Positions 35,197 through 44,009 of a stretch of 64,000 nucleotides of DNA are shown here, piece after piece. The stretch is from Bacteroidia bacterium. Lineage in GTDB: Bacteria > Bacteroidota > Bacteroidia > J057. The DNA lies in assembly GCA_022760475.1 (NCBI GenBank), contig JALEFZ010000055.1, positions 1 through 64,000 of the forward strand, in the 5' to 3' direction. The notes under the pieces are model-generated. The model did no database searches and was not told the DNA's origin. It was given only the letters and a program-made list of their open reading frames with translations. The translations under genes were made by a program, and so were the position numbers. Position 1 is the stretch's first letter. Every line of letters starts with the position of its first letter.

Positions 35197-36015
35197 ATGA
35201 ATGCAGAGATCCTGAATAGAAAAGGGGCAAGGAAGGTGGAAGATGTGCCACCAGAGGTTTTGGCTCTCCTCAACGAAGGGCAAATAGAAACGGTCAACCT
35301 AACCGAATGGCTGGCCATAGATCATTCTGTTTTGGTACAAAAGGCATTGCCAGGGCTAGGAATCTCTGAGGATTTGATCCGACTGCTCCAACAAGAGCTC
35401 CAGGCACAAAAAAAGCCTACCTCCATGAATTCCATCAAGTTGGTTGGTAAGCTGTTGCATGACAATCTGAGCAAAACCGCTTCCTGGAAAAATACTTTCA
35501 AAGCCTTATCCCTGCATGGCTCAGATTCCATCCGTTCTTATGCACCATACTTGATCTCATTGAATCCAGAAATGGAACTCAAAGAAAAATTCAATCAAAT
35601 AAAGCCCCTCGTGGCAGACACGCATTTCGGAGTGAGAGAGGTAGTCTGGTTCGCCATTAGGCCTGAAATTGATAAAAAGCTCAGCGAATCCATTGAATTT
35701 CTAAGCAAATGGGCGGAAGATGAGGATGAAAACATTCGTAGATTCACCACAGAGGCCACCCGACCAAGGGGGGTCTGGTGTAAACACATAGAGGCCCTAA
35801 AGGAACAGCCGGAACTGGCCATGCCTATTTTGGAAAAACTTAAATCCGATCCATCAAAGTATGTTCAGGACAGCGTAGGTAACTGGCTTAACGACGCCAG
35901 TAAAACAAGACCTGATTTCGTAATTGAACTCTGCGAAAAATGGAAGGAAGAATCGCCGAGTAAGGATACCCAAAAGATCATAAAAAGGGCCAGAAGAACG
36001 ATTAATAAAAAATGA
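35197..36015 (+). CDS. DNA alkylation repair protein (HEAT-repeat, AlkD-like)
   Basis: 272 aa, composed of paired helices. The repeats include FGVREVVWFAIRPEI, DENIRRFTTEATRPRGVW and SKYVQDSVGNWLNDASKTRP, the hallmark segments of the AlkC/AlkD-like DNA glycosylase family. AlkD removes bulky alkylated bases such as 3-methyladenine without flipping the base. I have not located AlkD's catalytic Asp/Trp cluster with confidence, so activity is inferred. Cytoplasmic. It ends 9 bases before the sulfatase gene; co-transcription possible but functionally unrelated. Confidence 0.82.
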   Translation: MNAEILNRKGARKVEDVPPEVLALLNEGQIETVNLTEWLAIDHSVLVQKALPGLGISEDLIRLLQQELQAQKKPTSMNSIKLVGKLLHDNLSKTASWKNTFKALSLHGSDSIRSYAPYLISLNPEMELKEKFNQIKPLVADTHFGVREVVWFAIRPEIDKKLSESIEFLSKWAEDEDENIRRFTTEATRPRGVWCKHIEALKEQPELAMPILEKLKSDPSKYVQDSVGNWLNDASKTRPDFVIELCEKWKEESPSKDTQKIIKRARRTINKK

Positions 36016-36024
36016 AGCTGTAGC

Positions 36025-37590
36025 ATGAAAATAAACTACCTGACTTTCCTGATGTTCTTCTTCGGGTTAAATGCATTCTGGGCTTGTTCTCAAAAGACTG
36101 ACCCAGTCTCAAAGCCAAATGTCCTATTCATTTCGATTGATGACCTTAGGCCTTCCTTAGGGGTTTATGGAGATTCTATCGCCATTTCCCCACATATTGA
36201 CCAGCTAGCTTCTGAGGGAATCACCTTCAGGGAAACATTTTGCCAATCCGCTGTATGTGCTCCTTCCAGAGCAAGTTTGATGACTGGACTGAGGCCAGAT
36301 TCAACAAGGGTGTGGCACCTTGGGGATAAGTTTAGAGAACTCCATCCTGACATCCTAACTATGCCTCAGTATTTTTCCAGATTTGGTTACCATACGGTGA
36401 ATCTTGGAAAGATCTTTCACAATTACATGCCTGATTCTATTTCATGGGATGAACCTGACCTCAGACCGGCTCGATACCTTCGTAAAGATTGGTTAAAGCG
36501 CGATGGCGAAACCTTCTACATCAGCGAGGCAGTCAATGCCTCTCAAGCCTTGAAAAGGGATTCCCTTCTTAAATTAAAACCCATTAGGTATGCAGATGGA
36601 TGGAATACAGGTCCAGCATGGGAAGCCGCAAACGTCCATGATAGCATGTATTATGATGGGGCCCAGACAGAATTAGCCAAGAGAATACTTAGCCGTCTCT
36701 CAAAAACCAACAAGCCCTTTTACATGGGACTAGGATATTTCCGTCCTCATCTCCCCTTCGCAGTTCCTAAAAAATACTGGGACTTATATGATCCGCAAAT
36801 GATTCCTTTGCCCCCAAATCCGGAATTAACCAAAAATGCACCTATATACTCCATGAATTCGATGTACGAATTGAGGCATTATGATGGTTTTGGGCACATT
36901 GCCCATCCTACCCAATCTCAAAAAATAGGAGAAGATACCACTCGCATATTAAGACAAGGATATTATGCCAGTGTAAGTTATATCGATGCCCTACTTGGAG
37001 ATTTGATGAGGCACATGAAGGAGATTGGGATCTATGAAAATACCATCATAGTTCTATGGGGAGACCATGGCTGGAAGCTCGGAGATCACAACAGTTGGGG
37101 AAAAATGACCAACTATAACATTGACCTTAAGGTGCCAGTGATCATCCGATACCCCAATCAAAAAAACCGGGGTGTTCACAGTTACGAAATTACAGAACTT
37201 GTTGACCTCTTTCCTACAATTTGCGAACTGGCAGATCTGGACGTTCCTGATTACATGCAAGGTAGAAGCATGGTGCCTTTGATGGACAAACCAGATAAGA
37301 AATGGAAATCTGCAGCTTTTAGTCAATTTCATCGCAGGCCCAAGGTTTCTGCCGATGGAAAAAGATACATGGGTTACTCCATCAATACCTCTACATACCA
37401 CTATATCGAATGGTATGCCTGGAATCACAAGACTGGTACCAGAGGAGCATTTACCGGCGCAGAACTTTATGATAGACTTGCAGACCCCAACGAAACGGTC
37501 AACATTGCTTCATCAAAAGAGACGAGAGTTATAGAAAAACAATTATCACAACAACTCTCCAAAGGCTGGAAATCTGCATTACCCCAATAA
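36025..37590 (+). CDS. Iduronate-2-sulfatase-like enzyme, lipoprotein
   Basis: 521 aa. Lipoprotein signal with Cys21 (AFWACSQK). Metal site NVLFISIDDLRPSLGVYGD, modification motif CAPSR with Cys78, then GLRPDSTRVW and the later LWGDHGWKLGDH. This is the IDS-type S1_7 pattern. It hydrolyses sulfate esters (2-O-sulfated uronic acids in animals; in marine bacteria probably polysaccharide). Anchored in the periplasmic membrane face. Like the sulfatase at 10069, it needs formylglycine generation. A terminator-like hairpin follows. Confidence 0.9.
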   Translation: MKINYLTFLMFFFGLNAFWACSQKTDPVSKPNVLFISIDDLRPSLGVYGDSIAISPHIDQLASEGITFRETFCQSAVCAPSRASLMTGLRPDSTRVWHLGDKFRELHPDILTMPQYFSRFGYHTVNLGKIFHNYMPDSISWDEPDLRPARYLRKDWLKRDGETFYISEAVNASQALKRDSLLKLKPIRYADGWNTGPAWEAANVHDSMYYDGAQTELAKRILSRLSKTNKPFYMGLGYFRPHLPFAVPKKYWDLYDPQMIPLPPNPELTKNAPIYSMNSMYELRHYDGFGHIAHPTQSQKIGEDTTRILRQGYYASVSYIDALLGDLMRHMKEIGIYENTIIVLWGDHGWKLGDHNSWGKMTNYNIDLKVPVIIRYPNQKNRGVHSYEITELVDLFPTICELADLDVPDYMQGRSMVPLMDKPDKKWKSAAFSQFHRRPKVSADGKRYMGYSINTSTYHYIEWYAWNHKTGTRGAFTGAELYDRLADPNETVNIASSKETRVIEKQLSQQLSKGWKSALPQ

Positions 37591-37624
37591 TCAGAAAGGA
37601 ATTTTATACATTTCTACAAAGCAA

Positions 37625-37658
37625 ATCCCAAATTTTGCCTTTGGGATGACATTTTTTT
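37625..37658 (+). terminator. Terminator after the iduronate-sulfatase-like gene
   Basis: ATCCCAAA (37625-37632) and TTTGGGAT (37640-37647) form an 8-base stem with a 7-base loop; a T-run follows at 37652-37658. The rest of the gap to 37885 shows nothing else. Confidence 0.72.
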
Positions 37659-37885
37659 CAAAGAAAAAAAGCAATATTAAAATATGGTGTGGTAACATAG
37701 TAAGGACTACTAACTGCTTAATACCACTACAAGGGCTGCCTCAGGAAAAAGAAATTTCAAAATAAAATAGCTTTTCCAAAGGGGCATTGAGGGGAGATGC
37801 ATCAACTTGTTCCAGATAAGACCAATTGCTGATAAGCATTGTTTATTGGCCCAGCAGGTCTTGGTCCCAACTAAAAATTATTCCT

Positions 37886-39085
37886 ATGAAGCCACCCAGG
37901 ATAATCCTCCCAATTATTGTTATTTCGCAATTCTTCTGTACCTCTTTATGGTTTGCGGGAAATGGAGTCATGAATGAATTAATGACCACTTTCGACCTAA
38001 ATGAAAGCGCCTTGGGAGACTTGACATCCTTCGTTCAATTTGGCTTCATCAGCGGGACTCTGGTTTTTGCTATCCTCTCAATTGCAGATAGATTTTCCCC
38101 ATCGAAGGTCTTTTTTGTTTGTGCCCTTCTGGGCGCCTTATCCAACGCTTGCGTCATGTGGCAGGGCAATAGCTTGGCCAGTATCCTATCTTTTAGATTT
38201 CTTACTGGCTTTTTTCTTGCAGGCATCTACCCCGTAGGAATGAAAATCGCAGCAGATTATTTTCAAACCGGGCTTGGCAAATCCTTGGGCTACCTTGTAG
38301 GTGCACTTGTAGTGGGAACAGCCTTTCCACACTTATTGAAGGAAATTTCTGGATCATTTCCTTGGGAGTTTGTACTCATTGCAACCTCTAGTCTGGCAGT
38401 TTCCGGTGGCCTACTTATGCTAATTCTTGTACCGGATGGGCCCTATCGGAAAGCAAGTCAGAAACTTGAGCTTTCGGCAATCTTTGGCATCTTTCGGGAC
38501 AAGGAATTTCGCTCGGCAGCCTTTGGTTACTTCGGACATATGTGGGAACTATATGCATTCTGGGCCTTTGTGCCTGTGATGCTGAAAATTTATAACGATG
38601 TACATCCCGATACCCCCTTCAACATTCCCTTATATTCATTTCTAATCATAGGTATTGGAGGTATTGCTTGTGTCATCGGAGGATACATGGCCCAGGCTTT
38701 TGATACAAAAAAAGTAGCCAATATTTCGCTTTTGGCTTCGGGTATCTGTTGTCTATTGTCCCCATTGGTATTTTCAGTTGATTCAAAAGTAGTTTTTATC
38801 CTCTTTCTTCTTTTCTGGGGAATGGTTGTCATTGCAGACTCCCCACTATTTTCCACCCTGGTAGCTCAAAATGCTCCTCAAGAACTTAAAGGTACTGCCC
38901 TTACCATCGTCAATTGTATCGGATTTTCAGTTACCATCATCAGCATACAATTGCTTAGCTATTTGAGGCTCATGACCGAGTCTCATGTGATTTTTACTGT
39001 ACTGGCTATAGGGCCATTATTTGGATTAATGGCCTTAATGGGTAGGTCTGGTTTCTTAAGCTCAAAACAGGTACAGGCAAGCTAA
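37886..39085 (+). CDS. MFS transporter
   Basis: 399 aa from the ATG at 37886; the ORF runs 20 codons further upstream, but that part is not family-like. Twelve membrane helices are expected; the first holds SQFFCTSLWFAGNGVM and the MFS loop 2-3 region is ILSIADRFSPSKVFF. Helix 5-6 has a long amphipathic linker with GPYRKAS. A major-facilitator exporter or sugar/drug antiporter, substrate unknown. Inner membrane. Plus strand, before a small membrane protein. Confidence 0.9.
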   Translation: MKPPRIILPIIVISQFFCTSLWFAGNGVMNELMTTFDLNESALGDLTSFVQFGFISGTLVFAILSIADRFSPSKVFFVCALLGALSNACVMWQGNSLASILSFRFLTGFFLAGIYPVGMKIAADYFQTGLGKSLGYLVGALVVGTAFPHLLKEISGSFPWEFVLIATSSLAVSGGLLMLILVPDGPYRKASQKLELSAIFGIFRDKEFRSAAFGYFGHMWELYAFWAFVPVMLKIYNDVHPDTPFNIPLYSFLIIGIGGIACVIGGYMAQAFDTKKVANISLLASGICCLLSPLVFSVDSKVVFILFLLFWGMVVIADSPLFSTLVAQNAPQELKGTALTIVNCIGFSVTIISIQLLSYLRLMTESHVIFTVLAIGPLFGLMALMGRSGFLSSKQVQAS

Positions 39086-39165
39086 CATTCCAACTACAAG
39101 CCATGACATTCCTCATTGGATAATTGTAGAAGTTGAGTTCAATTTCACCTAAGAAGATCGGTCAA

Positions 39166-39513
39166 ATGGAAATAGATTTTTTCTTACTGGGTTTAACCCT
39201 GATTTTCCTTCATGAAATGGATGCCATCAGGTGTAGAGAATGGAGAATTTTTCCCGGACTCTCCTTCCTGAACGACCAATGGGGACTTATTGCGTTTACC
39301 TTTGCCCATATTCCCCTGATCTACTGGATATTCTTAGAGGTACAATCAGGAAGTGAGCGATTCAGAGATTATTTTAGCATTTTTCTCATTGTCCACCTCC
39401 TACTTCATTTGTTGTTTTTGATGCACAAAAAGAATGAATTCAAGGACTGGATATCCTGGACGATCATTGCTGGAGCGGCAATTTGCGGTGCTATTGAACT
39501 CCTCCTGAATTGA
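39166..39513 (+). CDS. DUF6713-like small membrane protein, 115 aa
   Basis: From the ATG at 39166 (a TTG 11 codons upstream is in frame). Three to four membrane helices. The characteristic opening is FFLLGLTLIFLHEMDAIRCREW followed by RIFPGLSFL, with conserved HEMDA, seen in small uncharacterised Bacteroidota membrane proteins (DUF6713). Function unknown. Its stop is 19 bases from the stop of the converging serine hydrolase gene. Confidence 0.7.
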   Translation: MEIDFFLLGLTLIFLHEMDAIRCREWRIFPGLSFLNDQWGLIAFTFAHIPLIYWIFLEVQSGSERFRDYFSIFLIVHLLLHLLFLMHKKNEFKDWISWTIIAGAAICGAIELLLN

Positions 39514-39532
39514 AAAAGAAAAGCCTAAACCA

Positions 39533-40894
39533 TTATTTTTCTTCCCCCAGAATCAAAAACTCATTCAACAAAGGAAGAGAGAGCCACCCACCCATCTGGC
39601 TATTTGTAAGAACCACATAGCCCAAACCATTTTCATCATAAAAAACCAGGTTGCTGATGAATCCCCGGCCTGTGCTTCCACTATGACCATAGCTAATTCC
39701 AGAGGAAGTATGCTCGATCCTTACTCCCAAGCCCCATTGAGTCCCATCCGATCTCTGTGAATATGCGCGAAACATTTCTTGGTAGGTTTCTGCTTTCAAG
39801 CCCTCTCGCTTCTGGAGGGCAAGGGCAAATTTTGCCAAAGCTTCAGCGGTGCATTGAAGGGTAAAAGCGGCCATGGTTCTTTTCGCTCGAAATGGCTCAC
39901 TAGGAATATATTTCTTATGCCCTTGAGCTGCCCGCTTTACAATTTCAGGATGGTCCATGAAGTACATATCCTTGATGCCCAAGGGCTCCAGAACCTCCTC
40001 TTTCATTAGGGTATCAATGCTCTTGGAACTGATAGACTCAAGTACAAGTTTCAGGAATTCATAGGCCTTACCAGAATAGCCAAATTGTGTTCCGGGGGTA
40101 AAATTCAATTTGTACTTCCCGTTTGCCCCCTTCCTGGGCCAATTTGACAGGCCCGATTGATGGCAGAGCACATGTCTGGCCGTCATGAGTTTATACTCTT
40201 CCCCTTCAATTTCCGTGAAGGGGAGGTATTCATGCAATGGTTTGTCCAGTTCAATTTCTCCCCTTTCATAAAGGCGCATCACAGCAAATGCAAAGACCAA
40301 TTTGGTAATTGAACCAGCTTCGAATAAGGTCGCAGCATCTACTGGCTGCTTGCTTGCCAAACTCTTGATGCCATAGGATTGAGAGTAGGCTATTTTTCCA
40401 TCCTTAACCAAGCTTAGGCTTGCTCCGGGAATCTCGAAGAACTCCATTCTTTCCTGCATAAATTCATCCACCACCCTGAAATCAATAGTTCCCCCGGCTT
40501 TAAGTAGCCCTATCTTTTGGCTTGGTTTAGGCCAGGGGATGGTGTCAAGTTTCACGACTATTTCGGTATTGAAAGAGTCCGCGACTTCCACAATCATTGT
40601 GGACGTTTTCTCATTGATTCGAACCAACTCTTCTCCCATCCAGTGGTAATTCAGTACAGGGGAGACCTTGTATATCCCTTTTTCAAGAGAAGCATTAAAG
40701 TATCCAAGAGAATCAACATCAATAATTTTCTCTATCAGGCTATCTGATTGCAGGCTAAATCTGATCTGTCCAGGATAGCCTGTGATGCTACTATCCAACC
40801 ACACAAAATGGCCTTTAAGTGGCAGATCATTAACAAATGCCCCAAAGGTAGCATTCATGAATGCTATGAATGTTATTAGAAGAAGAATTCTCAT
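39533..40894 (-). CDS. Beta-lactamase-family serine hydrolase with N-terminal beta domain
   Basis: 453 aa from the ATG at 40894; the longer ORF adds 17 residues before a clear signal peptide (ILLLITFIAFMNATFGA). Residues about 25-130 form an extra N-terminal beta domain. The catalytic domain carries SITK (Ser195, Lys198) in FEAGSITKLVFAFAV, GYSG in place of YxN (Tyr273 region) and a late HSGSTG (HxG). The Tyr-Ser-Gly variant is seen in many 'serine hydrolase' esterases. Periplasmic, substrate unknown. Confidence 0.85.
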   Translation of the reverse strand: MRILLLITFIAFMNATFGAFVNDLPLKGHFVWLDSSITGYPGQIRFSLQSDSLIEKIIDVDSLGYFNASLEKGIYKVSPVLNYHWMGEELVRINEKTSTMIVEVADSFNTEIVVKLDTIPWPKPSQKIGLLKAGGTIDFRVVDEFMQERMEFFEIPGASLSLVKDGKIAYSQSYGIKSLASKQPVDAATLFEAGSITKLVFAFAVMRLYERGEIELDKPLHEYLPFTEIEGEEYKLMTARHVLCHQSGLSNWPRKGANGKYKLNFTPGTQFGYSGKAYEFLKLVLESISSKSIDTLMKEEVLEPLGIKDMYFMDHPEIVKRAAQGHKKYIPSEPFRAKRTMAAFTLQCTAEALAKFALALQKREGLKAETYQEMFRAYSQRSDGTQWGLGVRIEHTSSGISYGHSGSTGRGFISNLVFYDENGLGYVVLTNSQMGGWLSLPLLNEFLILGEEK

Positions 40895-41029
40895 CCTGAA
40901 TAATGGTATAGAAATCCAAGGTTGATCATTGGCATACGCGTCCAATGGTCAATCTGAAAGAAATGATGAAAAAGAGTTTATTGTTGATTCAATTGAAGAG
41001 ATCAGTCATTTATTGACAAGGAGTTGGCA

Positions 41030-42268
41030 TTAAACTGCCAGTTCTATTTCAACGGCACCATTTTTACCTTTATCTCCATACTTCGCCTGGGCTTCTGAAC
41101 TACTCAACTTTACCACCCGGCAAGTCTTGCCATTGATTTTGATGGTAGAGCCCATTTTTACTTCCCCTCCGTTGAATACAAAATAGTCTACAGTGCCGAG
41201 ATAAGAGAATTTTCCGCTCCCATTTACATTGTTCTCACCATGATTGATTTTCACCTTCCTGCCTATGATATAAATGCGCTTGTTTTCTGCAGACCAAAAG
41301 ATCTGATCTCCGGTAATGGTACCAAGATTTTCAAGGGCATCTTTCACTTCATGTCCAGGTAGAAGATCATTCTGGGGAATGGAAGAGTTCGTGAAGGCAG
41401 TTGCAGTAAACAACATCAGGAATACAGGAAGGATAAACAGAATCCTGTACCTGTCCGGCTTTTTTTCTTGAAATTTTGCTAACATCATAAGTCTATTTTT
41501 TAAAAGTTGATGATTAAATCCACTTGTTAATTGGAGGACCTTGCCCTGGGTAGAATATTCCAAAAGGAGGTTCATATAGTTCCCCGCATCAATCCCCTTA
41601 CTTAGCACAAACTCATCTGCCAGGTATTCATGATTGGCTTTGATTCTTTTGAGGAAAAAATAGATGAATGGATTGAACCAGAAAAACACCTTTACCAGTT
41701 CCATAAAAATCACATCGAGGGAATGCCATTGCTTTTTGTGGGCAAATTCATGAATCAGGATTCCAGCCTCGAATTCATTGCTATCGAAGGCATCCCTATT
41801 CAAGAAAATGGCTTGCAAAAAGGTAAAAGGGGGAATATTTTGGTCAATTAATCTTACAAAATGCCCTTGATAGCTCAGCCTTTCCGAGTTTTTCCATTTA
41901 ATCCAAAGCATTCCCAATCCAAAGAAATACTTGCTCAAAAGAATAAAACATACCACAAAATATACCCCTGCTATGAAGCCTGGGAAATCAAAACCAGCAG
42001 AATCATCAGCCTGGTTCTCAAGTACCTCATCAAATGCTAAATAGCTCTTTGAATTCAGGTTCTTCATGATAGAATCCATCTGCTCAGTTTTTGCATTTCC
42101 AAACACATTAGGAGAAATGTGCATCAGGGGAACCAGCAGTGAAAAAACCACAGCCAATAACAGCATAAAGCGAATTGCGCGGTAGTTGGCTGACCCTCGG
42201 AGGATGAGCTTACATACGAAGAACAGAACTCCTGTACAGCATATAGATTCTATCAAATACTCAATCAT
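41030..42268 (-). CDS. M56-family (BlaR1-like) membrane metallopeptidase
   Basis: 412 aa. Membrane helices near residues 7-24, 33-50, 100-118 and 268-290. The zinc motif HEFAH (His173, Glu174, His177) lies in the cytoplasmic part, as in BlaR1/MecR1, followed by the conserved N-H-E-YLADEFV segment that supplies the third zinc ligand. The C-terminal part after helix 4 is short and does not look like a penicillin-binding sensor domain, so the inducing signal is unlikely to be a beta-lactam. It overlaps blaI-like 42261 by 8 bases and probably cleaves that repressor. Confidence 0.88.
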   Translation of the reverse strand: MIEYLIESICCTGVLFFVCKLILRGSANYRAIRFMLLLAVVFSLLVPLMHISPNVFGNAKTEQMDSIMKNLNSKSYLAFDEVLENQADDSAGFDFPGFIAGVYFVVCFILLSKYFFGLGMLWIKWKNSERLSYQGHFVRLIDQNIPPFTFLQAIFLNRDAFDSNEFEAGILIHEFAHKKQWHSLDVIFMELVKVFFWFNPFIYFFLKRIKANHEYLADEFVLSKGIDAGNYMNLLLEYSTQGKVLQLTSGFNHQLLKNRLMMLAKFQEKKPDRYRILFILPVFLMLFTATAFTNSSIPQNDLLPGHEVKDALENLGTITGDQIFWSAENKRIYIIGRKVKINHGENNVNGSGKFSYLGTVDYFVFNGGEVKMGSTIKINGKTCRVVKLSSSEAQAKYGDKGKNGAVEIELAV

Positions 42269-42635
42269 CTGATTCCGAGTTAAGTTTGTCGTCTACTATT
42301 TTTTTAAGGCTTAGTAACTCCTCATGTGAAATGTCCATTTCCTTGGTAAAAAATGAGCCAAACTGCTCCACAGAGTTATTGAAGAAGTTTTTGATTACCA
42401 CCTTGAGATGATCAGAGAAATATTCATTCCTGCTAACAAGTGGAAAATATTCACGGCTGTTACCAAAAAGTTTGTAATCCACATAGCCCTTTTCCTTCAA
42501 CCTCTTCAGAAGGGTATTAATGGTAGTGGTAGCTGGCTTTGGATCGGGATACTGCTCCTTCAACTGTTTGAAGAAGGATTTTTCCAGTTTCCAAAGATAC
42601 TTCATCAATTGTTCCTCAGCTGTAGTCAAAGACAT
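42261..42635 (-). CDS. BlaI/MecI-type repressor
   Basis: 124 aa. Winged-helix DNA-binding domain: LTTAEEQLMKYLWKLEKSFF and PATTTINTLLKRLKEKGYV (residues 3-52), then a C-terminal dimerisation helix bundle. This is the partner of the M56 protease: when the protease is activated, the repressor is cleaved and expression rises. The operator at 42654-42677 lies over its own promoter, so it is autoregulated. First gene of the operon. Confidence 0.92.
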   Translation of the reverse strand: MSLTTAEEQLMKYLWKLEKSFFKQLKEQYPDPKPATTTINTLLKRLKEKGYVDYKLFGNSREYFPLVSRNEYFSDHLKVVIKNFFNNSVEQFGSFFTKEMDISHEELLSLKKIVDDKLNSESDD

Positions 42636-42653
42636 TCCTCTATATTTATAGTT

Positions 42654-42694
42654 AATGCTCTACAATTATAGAGCATTTTTATTATTCCACCAAA
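42654..42694 (-). promoter_or_regulatory. blaI-M56 promoter overlapped by its operator
   Basis: On the minus strand: -33 TTTG (42691-42694), 20 bases, -7 TATAATTG (42663-42670, one mismatch to TAnnTTTG). The palindrome AATGCTCTA-CAATTA-TAGAGCATT (42654-42677) covers the -7, with a core close to the BlaI consensus TACAxxTGTA. The blaI start is 19 bases further on. Confidence 0.88.
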
Positions 42695-42959
42695 CCGATC
42701 TTTGATTTTTGCAAAACTCACATAGCCTACATCCGGACAATAAACCTCCCAACATATATGAATTGCTAATAAATGCCTCCAGAACGCTGTTTCCATTCTG
42801 GGCAAAATTGAAATGGAATTACGTTTCGGTAAACTTTTTCCAATTGGAAGTTTGACGACTATTTTTATTCAAATCCAATATAAGAGCTGCCTTATTTTTT
42901 TATATAAATTAAGCATTACTTTCGAACACATTACCTATTACATAATCGACGCAACAACT

Positions 42960-43694
42960 ATGAGGATCAATTACTATGAGGCAGGAGATTTTGGGAATTT
43001 TAAAATTTATCCTTCGGATGAGACTGAAATTTCTCAGAAGTTCATAGATCTGGAAACAGGGCTACTGATAGTCGTTGAGGCAGTAAGGGATAGCAAATCA
43101 TGGGGAGGAAAAAGGCATTACTATTACACCCTTCACCCTCGAAGTGGTCAAGTCATAGAAATAGCAGATAGGGCAGATCATATCAATTATGCAGAACGAA
43201 AGTTTACCGATCAAAAGAGTGGCCTTCATTGGACAATGAAACGTATTCATGCCCATAATGGAAATGAGTCTATCAAAATTCGAATTGAAGACCCTTCCAC
43301 GGGAGAGCTTATCAATACGTCGCATTATTTTGCCTTCTCTGCAAAAGCTCACGAAGCCATTCCAAAACTATACGCCAGGTTGCTCAAGCTCAAAATGGAA
43401 GATGAGGCCAGAAAGAAAAAGGCCTACAGTGATTACCTAAAAAAAAATCAGGAAGAACGGGTTCGGTATTGGTCTGGCCAGCTCCACCAGCAAATGAGAT
43501 GGAATGGGGAGAGCGGCTTGGATGAATATGCCATTTTTACAAAAAATTGGTTGGAAGAAGTGAGAAAATTTGAACCGAATATTGAGTCGATTCTGGAGCA
43601 GGTGTTTTCAAAATTCTTTAAAGGATATTGGGATATAGAAGAAATTCGCTCCAGGCTAAATATTCAAGCAGGAAAAAACAGCAAACTGAATTAA
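42960..43694 (+). CDS. Hypothetical protein, 244 aa, C-terminus inside a repeat end
   Basis: From the ATG at 42960; the upstream extension of the ORF (about 49 codons) reads as non-coding, very A+T-rich sequence. The protein starts MRINYYEAGDFGNFKIYPSD and is soluble, with a long, highly charged helical middle (residues 140-180: KMEDEARKKKAYSDYLKKNQ). No family recognised. The last codons and stop (43689-43694) lie in the left terminal repeat of the element at 43689, so the natural end may have been lost. Codon use resembles the neighbours. Confidence 0.7.
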   Translation: MRINYYEAGDFGNFKIYPSDETEISQKFIDLETGLLIVVEAVRDSKSWGGKRHYYYTLHPRSGQVIEIADRADHINYAERKFTDQKSGLHWTMKRIHAHNGNESIKIRIEDPSTGELINTSHYFAFSAKAHEAIPKLYARLLKLKMEDEARKKKAYSDYLKKNQEERVRYWSGQLHQQMRWNGESGLDEYAIFTKNWLEEVRKFEPNIESILEQVFSKFFKGYWDIEEIRSRLNIQAGKNSKLN

Positions 43695-43942
43695 CTCAAG
43701 TTGCCAGTTTGATGCACTCAAAGGGTAAATACCATTTCGATCCAGGACCAGTTTTCGTTTCGAATAGAACAGGTGCTCTCGAACATTAGTGAGAGATCTA
43801 TTTAGTACAGTGAGTAGATTTCTCGCTTAAGCTCGAAATGACATAAGAAGTTGACCCGACTGACAGCCTGGCTTGTCTGGTTATGACATGCTTGTCTTTA
43901 AGCAAAAAAAGCATGTAGTACTTGTGGCAACTTGAGTAAATT
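43689..43942. repeat. MITE-like repeat, copy B (inverted relative to copy A)
   Basis: 254 bases bounded by terminal inverted repeats of 18 bases: AATTAACTCAAGTTGCCA at the left and TGGCAACTTGAGTAAATT at the right (17 of 18 match). Its reverse complement aligns with copy A (20628-20831) over nearly all of that element, including GTCATTTCGAGCTTAAGCGA; about 40-50 bases are present here but not in copy A. No ORF. It begins at the stop of the preceding gene and ends 67 bases before the propeller lipoprotein. Confidence 0.85.
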
Positions 43943-44009
43943 AAGGTATTTAAAGAACTTATGGGGCATGTCCTACTCTGTTCTCTATCTTTTAGATCAA
44001 TTAAGCTAT

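Noticed and set aside
42813..42959. N-terminal extension of the hypothetical protein at 42960
   Set aside because: Very A+T-rich and unlike a protein start; the ATG at 42960 gives a normal N-terminus.
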